A DNA stretch of 64,000 bases, from positions 15,354,854-15,418,853 of the forward strand of contig NC_045147.1 of NCBI RefSeq assembly GCF_008831285.2, given 5' to 3'. Positions 13,257-24,230 of the stretch are shown piece after piece. The stretch is from Nymphaea colorata. Taxonomy: Eukaryota > Streptophyta > Magnoliopsida > Nymphaeales > Nymphaeaceae. The position numbers and the translations under genes were made by a program. The notes below the pieces were generated by a model. That model was not told where the DNA came from. It saw only the letters and a program-made list of their open reading frames with translations, and ran no database searches. Positions within the stretch are counted from its first letter, which is position 1, and every line of letters begins with the position of its first letter.

Positions 13257-13776
13257 TAGGTTTGAATGGAGAAATCTTCGGACTTCTCACAGCATACCAT
13301 CAGGCAATGTTTTAAATCATGTGCACCTGATGCATTGTATCGGGCGGTTGTGATTGGATATGACTTTTGAGTTCTCATAAGTTGGTAACAATAGGGTTCA
13401 TTTAATAACCAGTCGAATGCAGGATTGATGGCTTCAATTATAGATCCAACTTTGTGTGTCCAAACTATAGTTAACTAAGCCACAAGATAAATCCCGTTAA
13501 GAGCGAGATCGAGATCGAAACCGAATCTGGATTGTTTATGTCCAGAAACTATATATGGATCTAAACATAACTTGGGTCAGCTATGATATTGGTTGCAAAA
13601 TTTTTGTATGGGTAACTTTGTTAAACCCTACCATCTTGAAGTCTGACTTGAATATTGATGAAGCTCTCCTTCATTGGATCATTACAAGTTGTTCCCGATT
13701 GACACTGAACCTATCAATGGATCATGTATTTGCTGGATGCCCAAGTGTTCCTAACTTGAATTCTAGGGGCGTAGAC

Positions 13777-14680
13777 TGAAAAACTCCGGATTCAATATAA
13801 TTTATGCATGTTTGGATTCATGCTGCATGAAATCCACTGTTTAAATAAACAGCAGATCTCCACAGTAACCCGGCAGCTTGGATCTTAGATCCATGCTCAA
13901 CAAATTAACAAAGCTTTTTATGGGGCATTTGACGGATTTGAGATCTTAAATCTGACTTTTCTCAATGCAAAAAGTAAAATAAAGATTTAAAATGTGGATC
14001 TTAGAACTAAGTTCCATAGTTTGATTGATGAACCATAGATTTTATTATGGATTTTTTCCTATATCAGCAAAAAGCATGTCACATCATACCAACATCAGAT
14101 CCATATATTTCAAATCTGAAAAGCAATGAAACACCCTTGTTAGAACTTTCAATCTATGGAGTTGGAAATTTCCTTTTCATTTAGGTAATCTAAATTAAAG
14201 AGAGACTAATTGTGACAATTTCTTTCTTGTTGGACACTAAATTGAGTCACATCCGAAGCAGTTAAGAGTTTGATTTGTAGCAATAGTTTTTCAAAAAGCT
14301 GATGCTTCTAAACATCAAAGTGAACGTGTTTGAAGCTTGAACGCTGACAAAATGAGTGATTACATTCTGCTAACCACCAACAAAGCGAGTCAATTTGCAT
14401 CGAGATTTGATTCATCCATCAATACAATAATGCCAGATCCTCGTGATGTTGTCAAATCTGCATTCTTTTGCCCATTATTTTTTAATTATCGTTGCCCTTA
14501 CGCTTTCTCCCCCTTTTTTGTTTTTTTCTTTTGTCGTTCAAAGTGGAAGAACACGTTAAAACAAGATCGGACGACAAAATATCACCAATATGGCAAGAAG
14601 AAAATAACGCACAAACAGAGCAAAGCCAGTAGAAAAAGAAGATGCAATATGATTATGATCAAATTGGGATCAGTTAGAAG
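13777..14680. other. Intergenic, no gene recognised
   Basis: AT-rich DNA after the duplication. A block at about 13785-13930 (GGATTCATGCTGCATGAAAT, then ATCCACTGTTTAAATAAACA) resembles the reverse complement of about 31000-31165, which suggests a shared dispersed element. The open frame at 14337-14744 has no family resemblance and runs into MITE 2, so it is not called. Confidence 0.5.
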
Positions 14681-15000
14681 CATTGTTACTTGTTTTATTC
14701 CAAAAAAATGCGTATTAAACATGAAAAACAAGTCAGCCGTATAAGACATAAAAAAAAAAAACTTTTTTTTTGAAAAACAGTAAAAAAATAAAAAAACATG
14801 ACAAAAACGGGTATAATATGTGTTTCGCCCTTTTTTGTATTTTTATTAATTTTTGTTTTTTGTATAATTTTCAAGATTTATTAAATGTTTTAAAATTTTA
14901 AAAAATTCATCGAGATTTTTTCGAAATATTTTCGAGATATACCTGAGAAATTCCTCACTATATAATACATGTACACGTTTCTTGTGACAATGGTAAGAAG
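14673..15000. mobile_element. MITE 2 of the 8-bp-TSD family
   Basis: The element runs 14681-14992 (312 bp). Its ends are CATTGTTACTTGTTTTATTCC at the left and ACACGTTTCTTGTGACAATG at the right, inverted relative to each other. It is flanked by GTTAGAAG (14673-14680) and GTAAGAAG (14993-15000), an 8-bp duplication with one mismatch. The interior shares with MITE 1 a TTTTTATTAATTTTTGTTTTT block and a TTTTCAAGATTTATTAAATG block in the same order. It is non-coding. Confidence 0.85.
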
Positions 15001-15259
15001 TTTGTGCAATGGACATAGCGGAGTTGATAGGTGGTTAATTTTCGTTTCAAACTCTCGTAATGTTTTCTCTCGATATTATTGATATGCAAGTTGAAGTATT
15101 TCTGTCACATACAAGGTATCCTAAACTTTGAAAAAATGAAAAAAAGAGAAAGAGAGAGGCTTCAACCTTTACTTGAGCGAAGGAATTCTCCTCCAGGTCG
15201 AACCTCCTCCTGAAGCAGTTGATTCCATGAACCAACTAATTCATAAATTTGATCAAATC

Positions 15260-15438
15260 AGTGGTGAAGCCACATATAGGCTTGGTGTGGGCAGTCGCTC
15301 ACACGAGCTTTCAAATTTTCCTTCATTTTACATTAAGAGTGTTTGATATTATTTACTTTGTTATACAAAGTACGTGTCCCTTCAACAACAAAACTGTGAA
15401 TCAGTGCCCTTTCAAAAAAATTTTGTAGCTTCACCACT
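15260..15438. mobile_element. Small TIR element with AGTGGTGAAGC ends
   Basis: The left end AGTGGTGAAGC (15260-15270) and right end GCTTCACCACT (15428-15438) form an exact 11-bp inverted repeat around 179 bp of non-coding DNA. The left interior (CACATATAGGCTTGGTGTGGGCA) resembles 17950-18000 and 31246-31300. AAATC on both sides may be a short target duplication, but this is weak. Probably a MITE; superfamily not fixed. Confidence 0.6.
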
Positions 15439-15559
15439 AAATCCAATCAAATCAAACCAGTTGTCAATTGGTAAACAGTATTTTTTAAACAAAATAAATG
15501 AAGATATAAACAGTAATTTAAAAAATCCAAAGCATTTAAAAATTGAGAAGGAACGATCG

Positions 15560-16110
15560 AATCAAATTTGGTGAGTCACCAACACCATTCCACAATTGGG
15601 CCGACTGGAGAGAGAGGAAAAAAAAAAACAACAAAATCCGTGCTTTCAGCTTTGACTTGAAAGAAAAAGACCATTATGCCCACGTACCAACCTCCGTCCG
15701 GGGGGGCCAATCTCCACCACCAGTTCCCTCAACACCTCACGTCACCTTGATCTTCTTCCCGTCGAGCTCAAGAAACCGGCGAGGGCATTTTCGTCTCGTG
15801 GGAAGTTCGAGGTCCTCTCGGTCCAAGACCGGGAGAGAGGAGAAGGGTCCAAAATGAGAGGTTGCGGGCGCTGAACCGCAAGCGATGGCAAAGGGCGAGA
15901 GGTTGGAAGATCTTTTTCACTTCCACGACACGAAAATTTGAATGGAAGCTTCTATAAACTCCCTCCCCAGTCAAAGCCCTCCCTTTCTCTTTAGAGAGAG
16001 AAAAAAATATTATCCTCTCACCCAACATTCTCCAACCCCTCCAATATATATAATTTCCTCTGCGTTTATCCCATCCCCAATTCAACTCTTCTAGAACTTC
16101 CAGTTCTTAG
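15560..16110. other. GC-richer island without a recognisable gene
   Basis: A stretch with CpG-containing and pyrimidine-rich blocks (CCCTCCCTTTCTCTTTAGAG near 15970) among AT-rich surroundings. Short frames on both strands show no family resemblance. It resembles a plant promoter or 5' leader, but no coding region follows on either side. An orphaned or truncated gene start is one reading. Confidence 0.35.
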
Positions 16111-16224
16111 AAAAATTTAACCGACGGGGGCCGTTGCCACCTAAGTTTTAAAACCCGTAAACCAAGCTATAATTTTATTATATAGGTTTCCTTTATTATA
16201 CCAAACATGCAAGTTTTAGAGGTT

Positions 16225-16870
16225 TGGCTTGTGAACAAGTTCGAGCCAAGTCATTTGCTTAATGAGTCGAGATCGAGTTTATGAGTCGACTCTTTCAAAT
16301 ATTCGAGTTCAGTTCAAGCTCAACACGTAACTGCTTAGTCGAGTTCGAGCCTTAATTGAGTTTGTCGAGTCTTAATCAAGTCGATATATTCAAATGAGCT
16401 TACGAGTTTGTCGAGCCTTAATCGAGTCGAGCTCGAGCTCAACACATAATGATGAATATCAATTCGATGAATCAAACGAGTTTGTTGAGCCTTAATCGAA
16501 TCAAGCTCGAGCTTAACACGTAACCATGAATATCAATTCAATGAATCAGACAATCAGACGAGTTTGTTGAGCCTTAATCGAATCAAGTTCGAGTTCAACA
16601 CGTAACGATGAATATCAATTCGACGAATCAAACGAGTTTGTCGAGCCTTAATCGAGTCGAGGTCAAGCTCAACACGTAACTATGAACATCAATTCTATTC
16701 AAACGAGTTTGTCGAGTCGAGCTCGAGCTCAACACGTAACTGCTGAGTCAAGCTCGAGCGACTTCCATCGAGTTATTCTCGAGCTCGAGCCGACTGAACT
16801 CGTTTCATTAGTCGAGCTGAGCTCGAGCTAACTGAACTCTGGTTTGACTCAGCTCGTGTTCACCCCTATT
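16225..16870. repeat. GAGCTCGAG-rich region with a 74-bp tandem array
   Basis: Five unit starts (ACGAGTTTGT) lie at 16402, 16476, 16558, 16632 and 16703, giving spacings of 74, 82, 74 and 71. Each unit reads roughly ACGAGTTTGTCGAGCCTTAA, then a CGAGCTCGAGCTCAACACGT-like part, then a GATGAATATCAATTCGATGA-like part. The flanks to 16225 and 16870 hold diverged GAGTCGAG/CGAGCTCG words. There is no coding potential. Such sequences are common in plant intergenic DNA, often as transposon-derived repeats. Units abut without unique spacers, so it is not a CRISPR. Confidence 0.85.
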
Positions 16871-18520
16871 TAGCATAGCTGGTAGGTAGAACTGATGACT
16901 AATATGCAGCCTGTCGGCACATTGGCTCCTTGACCTTCATCTCTACCCTAATGCATGTACATATCACGCTTTCATTTTTCACATATGTGATATGTGATGA
17001 GTGACAAGTTGCTCGGATCGAAAATGTTAGAAATTCCAAAATATTTACTTTTAGTTATTCATAGTGTATGTTGCAATTATTAACAAGATCATTTTTTCCT
17101 CTTTCATTCCTTTCCTTCCACTTAAGATAGAGAGGAAGGTAAAGAGAGTACAGTGAGAATGGCGATCGTTGGCTACTTGGACAAGTAAGGCGACATATAT
17201 ATATATATATATATATTTGTTGACTATGGAATTAAGCAACACTTCGATTTTCATGCTGGGCAGATGAGCCGACGAACTAAACAATGAAATTGAGGCTCAC
17301 CTTGTTGAAAAGGAAGCAAAACTTTAGCTTAGCCCTGCCGAGGTGAGCTCAGACTGACCTCAAGCTCAGGAGACAAGTAAGAGTGCAGCTAGAAAATTCG
17401 GCGTCAGGGGTAGTAGGTATAAACTTTTAAGGGTCGCCAATAATAATATGTAAATGAGAAAAGTCACTGATAAATATCAATATAAAACTAAGAAGTTTTT
17501 CTAGGGTATCCACACATAGCCCACACCTTTGAATGCACATATTTACGTGGCTTTCCTTAATTTCTGTGGTTACATTTTTTGAAATTCTAATTTACATTAT
17601 ATGCAACTTAGTTTGTACCATAACCATGTATATATATATATATATTTGTACAAACATACAAAGTAAAGAAGTATTTGACTTATGAATATGAACAAGTTCA
17701 AAGAGGCGATGATAGACGAAAGATGGTCATTGGCTGGACGATGCAACATGACCTCACTTTTTTAAGATTAGGTGAAACCTTAAGAGCTAATACAACCATA
17801 AAATACTTGAAAATGCGAAACAACTCTCTTTAAGGAACTTGGCAAAATAGCATTATAATTTGAGAGAATGGTTGAAATTCCACAATAAGATTTGCCATGG
17901 GATGAACGCACCTTAGTTTGGTTCTTTTGTCCCTAAGATGCATCCCCTTGCCTTATGCCAGTAGCGGAGGCACATGTAGGCTGGTGTGAGCCGTTGTCCA
18001 CGCCAGTCCGACATAAATTGTTCATTTGTAAATTAATACATCATATGCTTTACTTATCTACGTATTAATTAGTTGCCTCTTTAAATAGTGCTTCTGATTC
18101 AGATATTTATGGCTGCTGCCTTCTTAAAAACGTTGGATATTTGAGCAAAAGCAAGCAACATCAATTTCAAGAAAGAACTTATGAGAACACCATTAGAGAT
18201 TAATGATCTATAAGGTGTGACATGTACACTTATTCTTCTAAGAAATAAATGAGAACTTATGAATGATTTTGAAAAGTAAGGCACATTAGAGTGACATGTA
18301 TCAAGTCGATTGAATAAGTTAGTTCACAACAATAAGTAGAGCCAATGGTTGGTAGGTGGTTGGTTATTAGTCCGAGTGGTATAGACATAAACCCCTTTGT
18401 GCTAATCAGGTGAAACCAATATACTCGTTGACATGTATTGAGGGTTTTACACCAGACACCTACTCGGCCTTTTAAGTCTCTTACTTTTGCACGAGATACT
18501 CTCTTAACCACCCAAGTTAG
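16871..18520. other. Intergenic, no gene recognised
   Basis: AT-rich. It contains TA microsatellites at about 17195-17216 and 17630-17647. A fragment at about 17950-18100 (GTAGCGGAGGCACATGTAGG, then CTGGTGTGAGCC) resembles the left part of the TIR elements at 15260 and 31246. Nothing else is identifiable. Confidence 0.5.
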
Positions 18521-18716
18521 GGTCAGAGGTGGAGCCAAGGTAGGTTCGCTTGGGCCCTGGTCTCACCTTAATTTTTTTTTTAAATTTACATATAAATTTT
18601 AAAAAAATTCACTTGTTTTATATAAAAATTTTGAAAAATGATATTTCATCCTTAGTGAAAATTTAGAAACTTTAATTCGGCTCCTTCATGAAAAATTTCT
18701 GGTTCCGCCAGTCTAC
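18521..18716. repeat. Degraded dispersed repeat with GTGGAGCC...GGTTCCGCC ends
   Basis: It begins AGGTGGAGCCAAGG and ends CTGGTTCCGCCAG, imperfectly inverted ends. The poly-A/T interior is like 5230-5395 and 12270-12395. Non-coding; the class is uncertain. Confidence 0.4.
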
Positions 18717-20570
18717 CTTCTTTAGCAGAAGGAAATTGTCGCTACCCGTTGACTGACTGATTTCTTTGTACATAAAACCATGGAAATATTAGCTTCATGA
18801 TAGCAATTCCTGCCAAACCTCTTAGTTGTTCTTTCAACACCATTATCGCCAACAACAACAATTGGAGAGAATAAGTAAAGAAATCAGGGAATAAGGAAGC
18901 CCCTGATGTCTCTCATAATATATTACACTTCATTAGGAGCCACGTCCAGAGCTGCTAAGACTTCGAGCGTTTCATCATTAAACTAATACCGAAACCCGTT
19001 AGGTACGTTTCTACCATGGGAACACAGAGTTCTGGACGCGATAACCTGTACAATTCTACTGTTCACATTATTGATAGACGAAAATAAATCAAAGCAGGCT
19101 GGTTACACACATAAGTTCGAGGAACTTCCCTATATATATATATATATATATATGATCTAGTAATGCCCATAGACATCAATCAGTCAGCCTATAATGGAAA
19201 ACATTTTTAAAAAAGAATAGATAATTTGTTTTTTTCACAATTTTATTGGCTGATCATATAAATTTACAAGGTAATGTGATATGATAATGATAATAAGGAG
19301 ACTCTTATACATGCAAGCTAATTAATAAGAAAACATGCTACCAAAAAACATACAGATGCACGTTCAAACACGATTGTGATTGCATCAAGACTTGTAAGAA
19401 ATGTGATAACCCATACGCGTTTGTCTCTCTTTTCCGTCCGGGGATGTGGGAAAGGAAATATTTTATAAGGAACATGATAGGCCGAGTGAGGTGCGGTCGA
19501 CGCAATTCACATTGAGGAAGAGTATATTTTCTTGCTCTCTCGAAGGCCATTTCTATGTGGTTGACCAAGCTGGTCGTCGACAACTGAACAGAAGTCTCCG
19601 TCTTTGCCATTTTGTTGCAGATTTTGTTTTTAGTTGCTTTTTTATTCTCCTCGGAGCTCGTAATCTCACTAATTAATTTCCAAATCTATTGCTTCTTTTT
19701 TGTTTATGTTTAATGGGGTTTTATCTCTGCAAAAAATATTGTTTAATGATGAGTCCATAATTTTAGACAAAAGAAGAAAAAATGATGTTATTGGAGCATA
19801 TACGGAATACATGAGGGCAGTACTCGAAGCACCAAATCACGGCAAGGGGTTGGATATAAGCTTCGACTTCTATATGAATGGTACGATGAAATACTCCTTT
19901 TCACCTAAAAAATAGCAGCTACTAAAGCCGTTTTAGATGTTGATTGACCACTGAATCTATGAATTCAAAAGCATGAACAAGCACTAGCATCTTTTCACCT
20001 AATACTGTACAAATGTCCACATGAGAAAGACAAGAGAGAGAGAGAGAAAGAGAAAGGTATATGAGCGATCAATGGAGAGGAAATTGCTCTTGATGGCTGG
20101 TGGGAATGGAGATAGATGGCTACATTGGTGGAGCCATAAATTTTTAGTTGAAATAAGACTTTGGGTTGAGTCTAATAGGCATCATGTGGACTAGACTCAC
20201 CCTTGAATGGGTCTTGTCTTTGTCTTCGTCTGCTCACACATGCCCACACCTTGCTCCGCTCTCTAGGGCAAAGAAAAATCTGCTAGGAAAATCTAAATTT
20301 AAGAGAACCACAATTCATGCATCTATACTTTGTGCCTTAGGTTGTCGAGTTTGAAATCATTTTACTAAAAGAGCATTTGACAGGAACGCTAATGCATTGT
20401 TTCATGAATTTGTCTCAATCTTTAACATATGTTTATGTGTTCTAATTATTTTTTTTTTCAATTTTAAATATCGAACCATATACAAAAACAAGATATTTAA
20501 ACGGTCTTTGTCTTTGATGGGCGTTTGATTAGATGCATGCACTGAGGTTGCGACTTTAAAAATAGGGCAG
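18717..20570. other. Intergenic with short unassigned open frames
   Basis: Contains a TA microsatellite (about 19132-19153) and open frames at 19446-19676 and 19700-19915 (plus) and 19338-19610 (minus). None shows a motif, signal peptide or family I recognise, and none has convincing splice or start context. I do not call them genes. Confidence 0.45.
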
Positions 20571-20574
20571 GGAA

Positions 20575-20885
20575 TTCCAATTCAATCTTGGGAAGCGGGT
20601 GACAGCTGGGACGGCCGGAGAGACCGCGTTGGACGATCGTCTGAAAACGGCGAGAAGAAAGAAACGAAGAGCAGGGACGAAGTCGGTCGTCGTCCGAGAG
20701 CGCGCCTCGTCAAATCGTCGGCGCGGCCCTTTTCACAACAACAAAAAAAAACGAAGCGTAGCAGAAAACGCACACGGACGCACTCCAAATTTCGTTTCAC
20801 GACCCACACATTTTCACCAAACTTCCAGAACGAAGCCTCATATTCTTTCCCAACTTTTTAGGAGCTTCGACATACTCTTTTGAGT
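20575..20885. other. Second GC-rich island, no gene recognised
   Basis: A CpG-rich block (GGGACGGCCGGAGAGACCGC near 20608 and CGTCGGCGCGGCCC near 20716) in AT-rich DNA. The 94-residue frame at 20599-20883 is basic, low in complexity and matches nothing I know. It may be an orphan promoter or 5' leader, or a decayed gene start. Confidence 0.35.
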
Positions 20886-23388
20886 TTTTTTTTTTTTTAA
20901 TCTTTTATTTTCGGGCTCCCCTGAGGATGTGGTCGTGGATCCCATGGGGTATAATCTAGTTGGTTGGTTGGAATTAATGGCTAAATTATTTGTGGGGTTA
21001 TAGTTAGCAATTGCCCAAACCAGTCCCACTAAATATCTTTATTTTTACATTACAGTCTTCAAATACTTGATTAAAAGAATTGTCATTGCTTTTGCCATTT
21101 GGCACCGATATATATAATATATATATACTCTTTCATGAAAAAAAACACAGTTATGCATCGGAGGTGTGCACGATGTATTTACTCAGGTAACTTCCTTTTC
21201 TAAAAAAGTGACTCATGAAGTTATTTCATTTTGCTTTTTTTTTTTACTTAGGAAGTCCAATTCTTCTCCGTTATTTCCCAAAACGTGGTTAGATTTTCAG
21301 GGACGCGTCCACACTTGCATCCACTTTCTTTTAATAAAGTAAACCCACCATATGACTTGACAACCAATATGATGTGAAAAGATAGTTCTCTCTCTCTCTC
21401 TCTCTTCTTTCCACTTATATTAAGTTGTCCTTGGAAACATTGTAAGAGTTCTCATTTAGCACTCCTAGTTTTGATACATTGAAACCAAAGTCATGGTTCA
21501 TCCTTGACTTTGGTTTCAAACATTTTGGTTTCTTCCTCGTTCATCTTGACAAATCAACAATGTCGGTATCTTTAAGATGAATTCATAATTTTGATACTTA
21601 AACTAACGACTTATAATTGTGCACATCTCCCTGACAGAATAGGTTTATATATTTGAGAGATATTTAATTTTACTTCATTCTACTGACAACTGACAGCGTC
21701 CATCCTTTTGTAAAAGTGCTTGTGCGTTTCCTTGAAATTTACCACGTAATGTGAATTTGTAGATAGTATTTTTTACAGATCAACCAAAGAATAATCAAGA
21801 ATTCAATCATAAGAAATGTTGTTATTTTGGTGTAAATTAGTATTAATCTGCATAAGCTCATCAGGGTTGTCAATTCTAAGGAGATCAGGCAGTGGAGATT
21901 AACTTATATATTTAAAAGCCAATCTATTTTTTCAAGAGTCCGAAATGTCTTTCCAAAAGAGTCTGGGCTTTGTTGAAGGAAACTTATTTGTTTCCCTCTT
22001 GCGCTCTATCTCTCTCTCCTCTCTTTACCAATTCAATTAATCTTTTTTAGACATTCATTTATATGGTCAATTTCACTATCCATATCGAATCACCTTTTTT
22101 TAAAACTAAATTCACTATAAAATTTAAATAATTACGTCAATTGTTGACTAGGATGAGGTCAACATGGGGTAGCTTATGTGGTCATCTAAGGAGGCTTTCC
22201 ATGTAAGACATTTTGGTAATGCTATAGTGTTTTTTTTTTTTTTGTTTATAAAAAAATCTCACTTCTACCCTTATAGGAGGAGGTCTTCTATTTAACCGGT
22301 GGCTGTTTTTTTGGTCATTTTTTACATACAGCATACTCTCCATCTAAGAAAGTATTGGCAATTAAGAGTTTAAAAATGTGTTGATTTGAATTTCGGGAAA
22401 AGTGAGACCGCTAAACTCAAATACTCCACACGTGAAGGTGCCTATAGGTAAATACGCCGCATGTTTCCGGAAAAAGACATGGTGACCGATTCTCTTGTCA
22501 CCGTAACGCGGTGCTCATGTGAAATGACCATAACACCCTTGAACTGAGAATTTATACCCTTTGGTGTTCTTCCTGGAACTTGTGTTTAAAGAGGCCGCGT
22601 CGCTAAAGTTGACAAGTTCTTAATCATCGCAAACGGTCTAGAAGCATACGATTTCCTGAAGCTGCATGTGACATGGCATCTTTCTCCGTCAAAATCACCG
22701 GCGTTGAAGAAGTTTAAATTATTTCATATCGATTTTAGGTTTATGACATTTTACTTGAAACATGCTTTAACAAATAATCTATTTTTGTTTGTATTTGTGG
22801 GCTTAATATGGTAAAATTGTTTGCATCTATTAAAATGCAAAAGTACCCTCTTTTTTTAAAAAGAATTGAAATAACATTTATAAAACCTCTTAATAAGGAT
22901 AAATGTAAATTACAAAAAAAAAATTTGTTCTTCTTGAAAGTGTGACTGGTGCCATGTAAGTCGAACACATGAATAGTACGCCCCAACATGTCGAATGTAT
23001 ATAAAAGCTTCTCTATTTAAATTTTGAATATATATACTTTACCTTTTATTGAGCTGGACAAGTCCCTCCTTTGTTTTTTAAACTCATTCACGGCAACTCT
23101 ATTCTTCTTTACGTTATGATCAAATTATTTACATTTGGTAAAAAGATTGTTTCGCCTTTTGATTGAAGGAATGTTTTCGATAGAATATCGAAAACAATGT
23201 ACAAACATTTTCGTCATCTAATCATTCATTTCTAACCCTTACTAACATCCAAAAAATCAAGATCTAACATAACACTTTTGACATAAAAGAAGCTCTAACC
23301 TTATGAAGTTTAATCGTATAAACATTCGTAAAACATGATTTATTAAGTTCTCAGCAAAGAAAAAGCACATTCAAACCACTTACATATC
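20886..23388. other. Intergenic, no gene recognised
   Basis: AT-rich DNA with small CT and poly-T runs. A short inverted repeat lies at 21481-21517 (arms GAAACCAAAGTCA and TGACTTTGGTTTC). No coding signal stands out. Confidence 0.5.
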
Positions 23389-23762
23389 GATAGGACCATA
23401 GCCATAAAAAAACGTTATTTTAGAAAAAACGTCAGGAAATGAAATGTCGTTTAAACTTAAAAAAACACGTTTTTTTACGTTTTATTTGAAAAAACATGAA
23501 TTACAAAAAAAACATATTTTTAACACATGTTTTTGCATTTTTTCACTTTTTTTTAAAAAAAATTGTTTTAGGACCAATCACCAAACAGTTTTTTTATTTT
23601 ATATTTTTTATTTCTTTTGTGTTATTATTTTCTCACTTATTTTCTTTTTCTTTATTTTTATTTTTTTAAATATCATTTTTCTGATATTTTTCAAGCCCAT
23701 ATTCTATCGAGAAAAACCTCACCATAAAACTCCCATATTTTATTTGTGATTATGGATAAGAC
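23389..23762. mobile_element. MITE 3 of the 8-bp-TSD family
   Basis: The element runs 23397-23754 (358 bp). The left end CATAGCCATAAAAAAACG and the right end TTTTATTTGTGATTATG form an imperfect inverted repeat. The flanks GATAGGAC (23389-23396) and GATAAGAC (23755-23762) are an 8-bp duplication with one mismatch. The right interior (AACCTCACCATAAAACTCCC) parallels AATTTCTCACCATATAATAC in MITE 1. Its ends have drifted more than in MITEs 1 and 2, so it is probably older. Confidence 0.75.
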
Positions 23763-24023
23763 TTATGCGGTTTTTTTTTTTTTTTTTTTGTGAAGGTTTG
23801 GAAAACTTCTAAAGAGAAGCACGAACTCGGAAAATTGCAGTAAGATGGTGCCTATCGCCGAAAGAGAATGAAGGGATTTTCCATCCTCAAGGCTTTGACG
23901 TTTTATCCGTCGGCGAAGTCAATGATTGGGGTGCCCAGTCTTCCTATAGGTACGCAGGGACGTAGATGGAAATATCCATTTCTTCTGTTCAAACATGAGA
24001 CACAATATCTGAAAAAAAGATAA

Positions 24024-24047
24024 ATGTATATATATATATATATATAC
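24024..24047 (+). promoter_or_regulatory. TA repeat just upstream of the kinase gene
   Basis: A run reading TGTATATATATATATATATA lies about 190 bases before the start codon. It could act as a TATA region, but a neutral microsatellite in the leader is equally possible. Confidence 0.3.
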
Positions 24048-24230
24048 AGACATATACGTCTATGTTCGGTAGAGTGGTTGGCGGCGGAGGAAGAAAGGAG
24101 GAGCCGATCTATTAAGAACGACTCCTCTCTCGACAATCTCTACTTCTCCATCGATCGCTTCCTCACTTTTCTCTCTCTCGATCTCTGCGTGCCTTTGCTC
24201 GGGAGTCTGCAAGATTTGGCTGCTGCAAAA

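Noticed and set aside
16402-16740. Regularly spaced repeats that could suggest a CRISPR array
   Set aside because: Units abut with no unique spacers, and the setting is a plant nuclear genome. The 87-bp array at 54265-54526 was rejected for the same reason.
18340-18520. Possible tRNA-derived SINE
   Set aside because: I could not find convincing A and B boxes or a target duplication.
24024-24230. In-frame upstream ATG of the kinase
   Set aside because: It begins in a TA repeat and encodes sequence unlike any RLCK N-terminus; the 24231 ATG gives a typical start.
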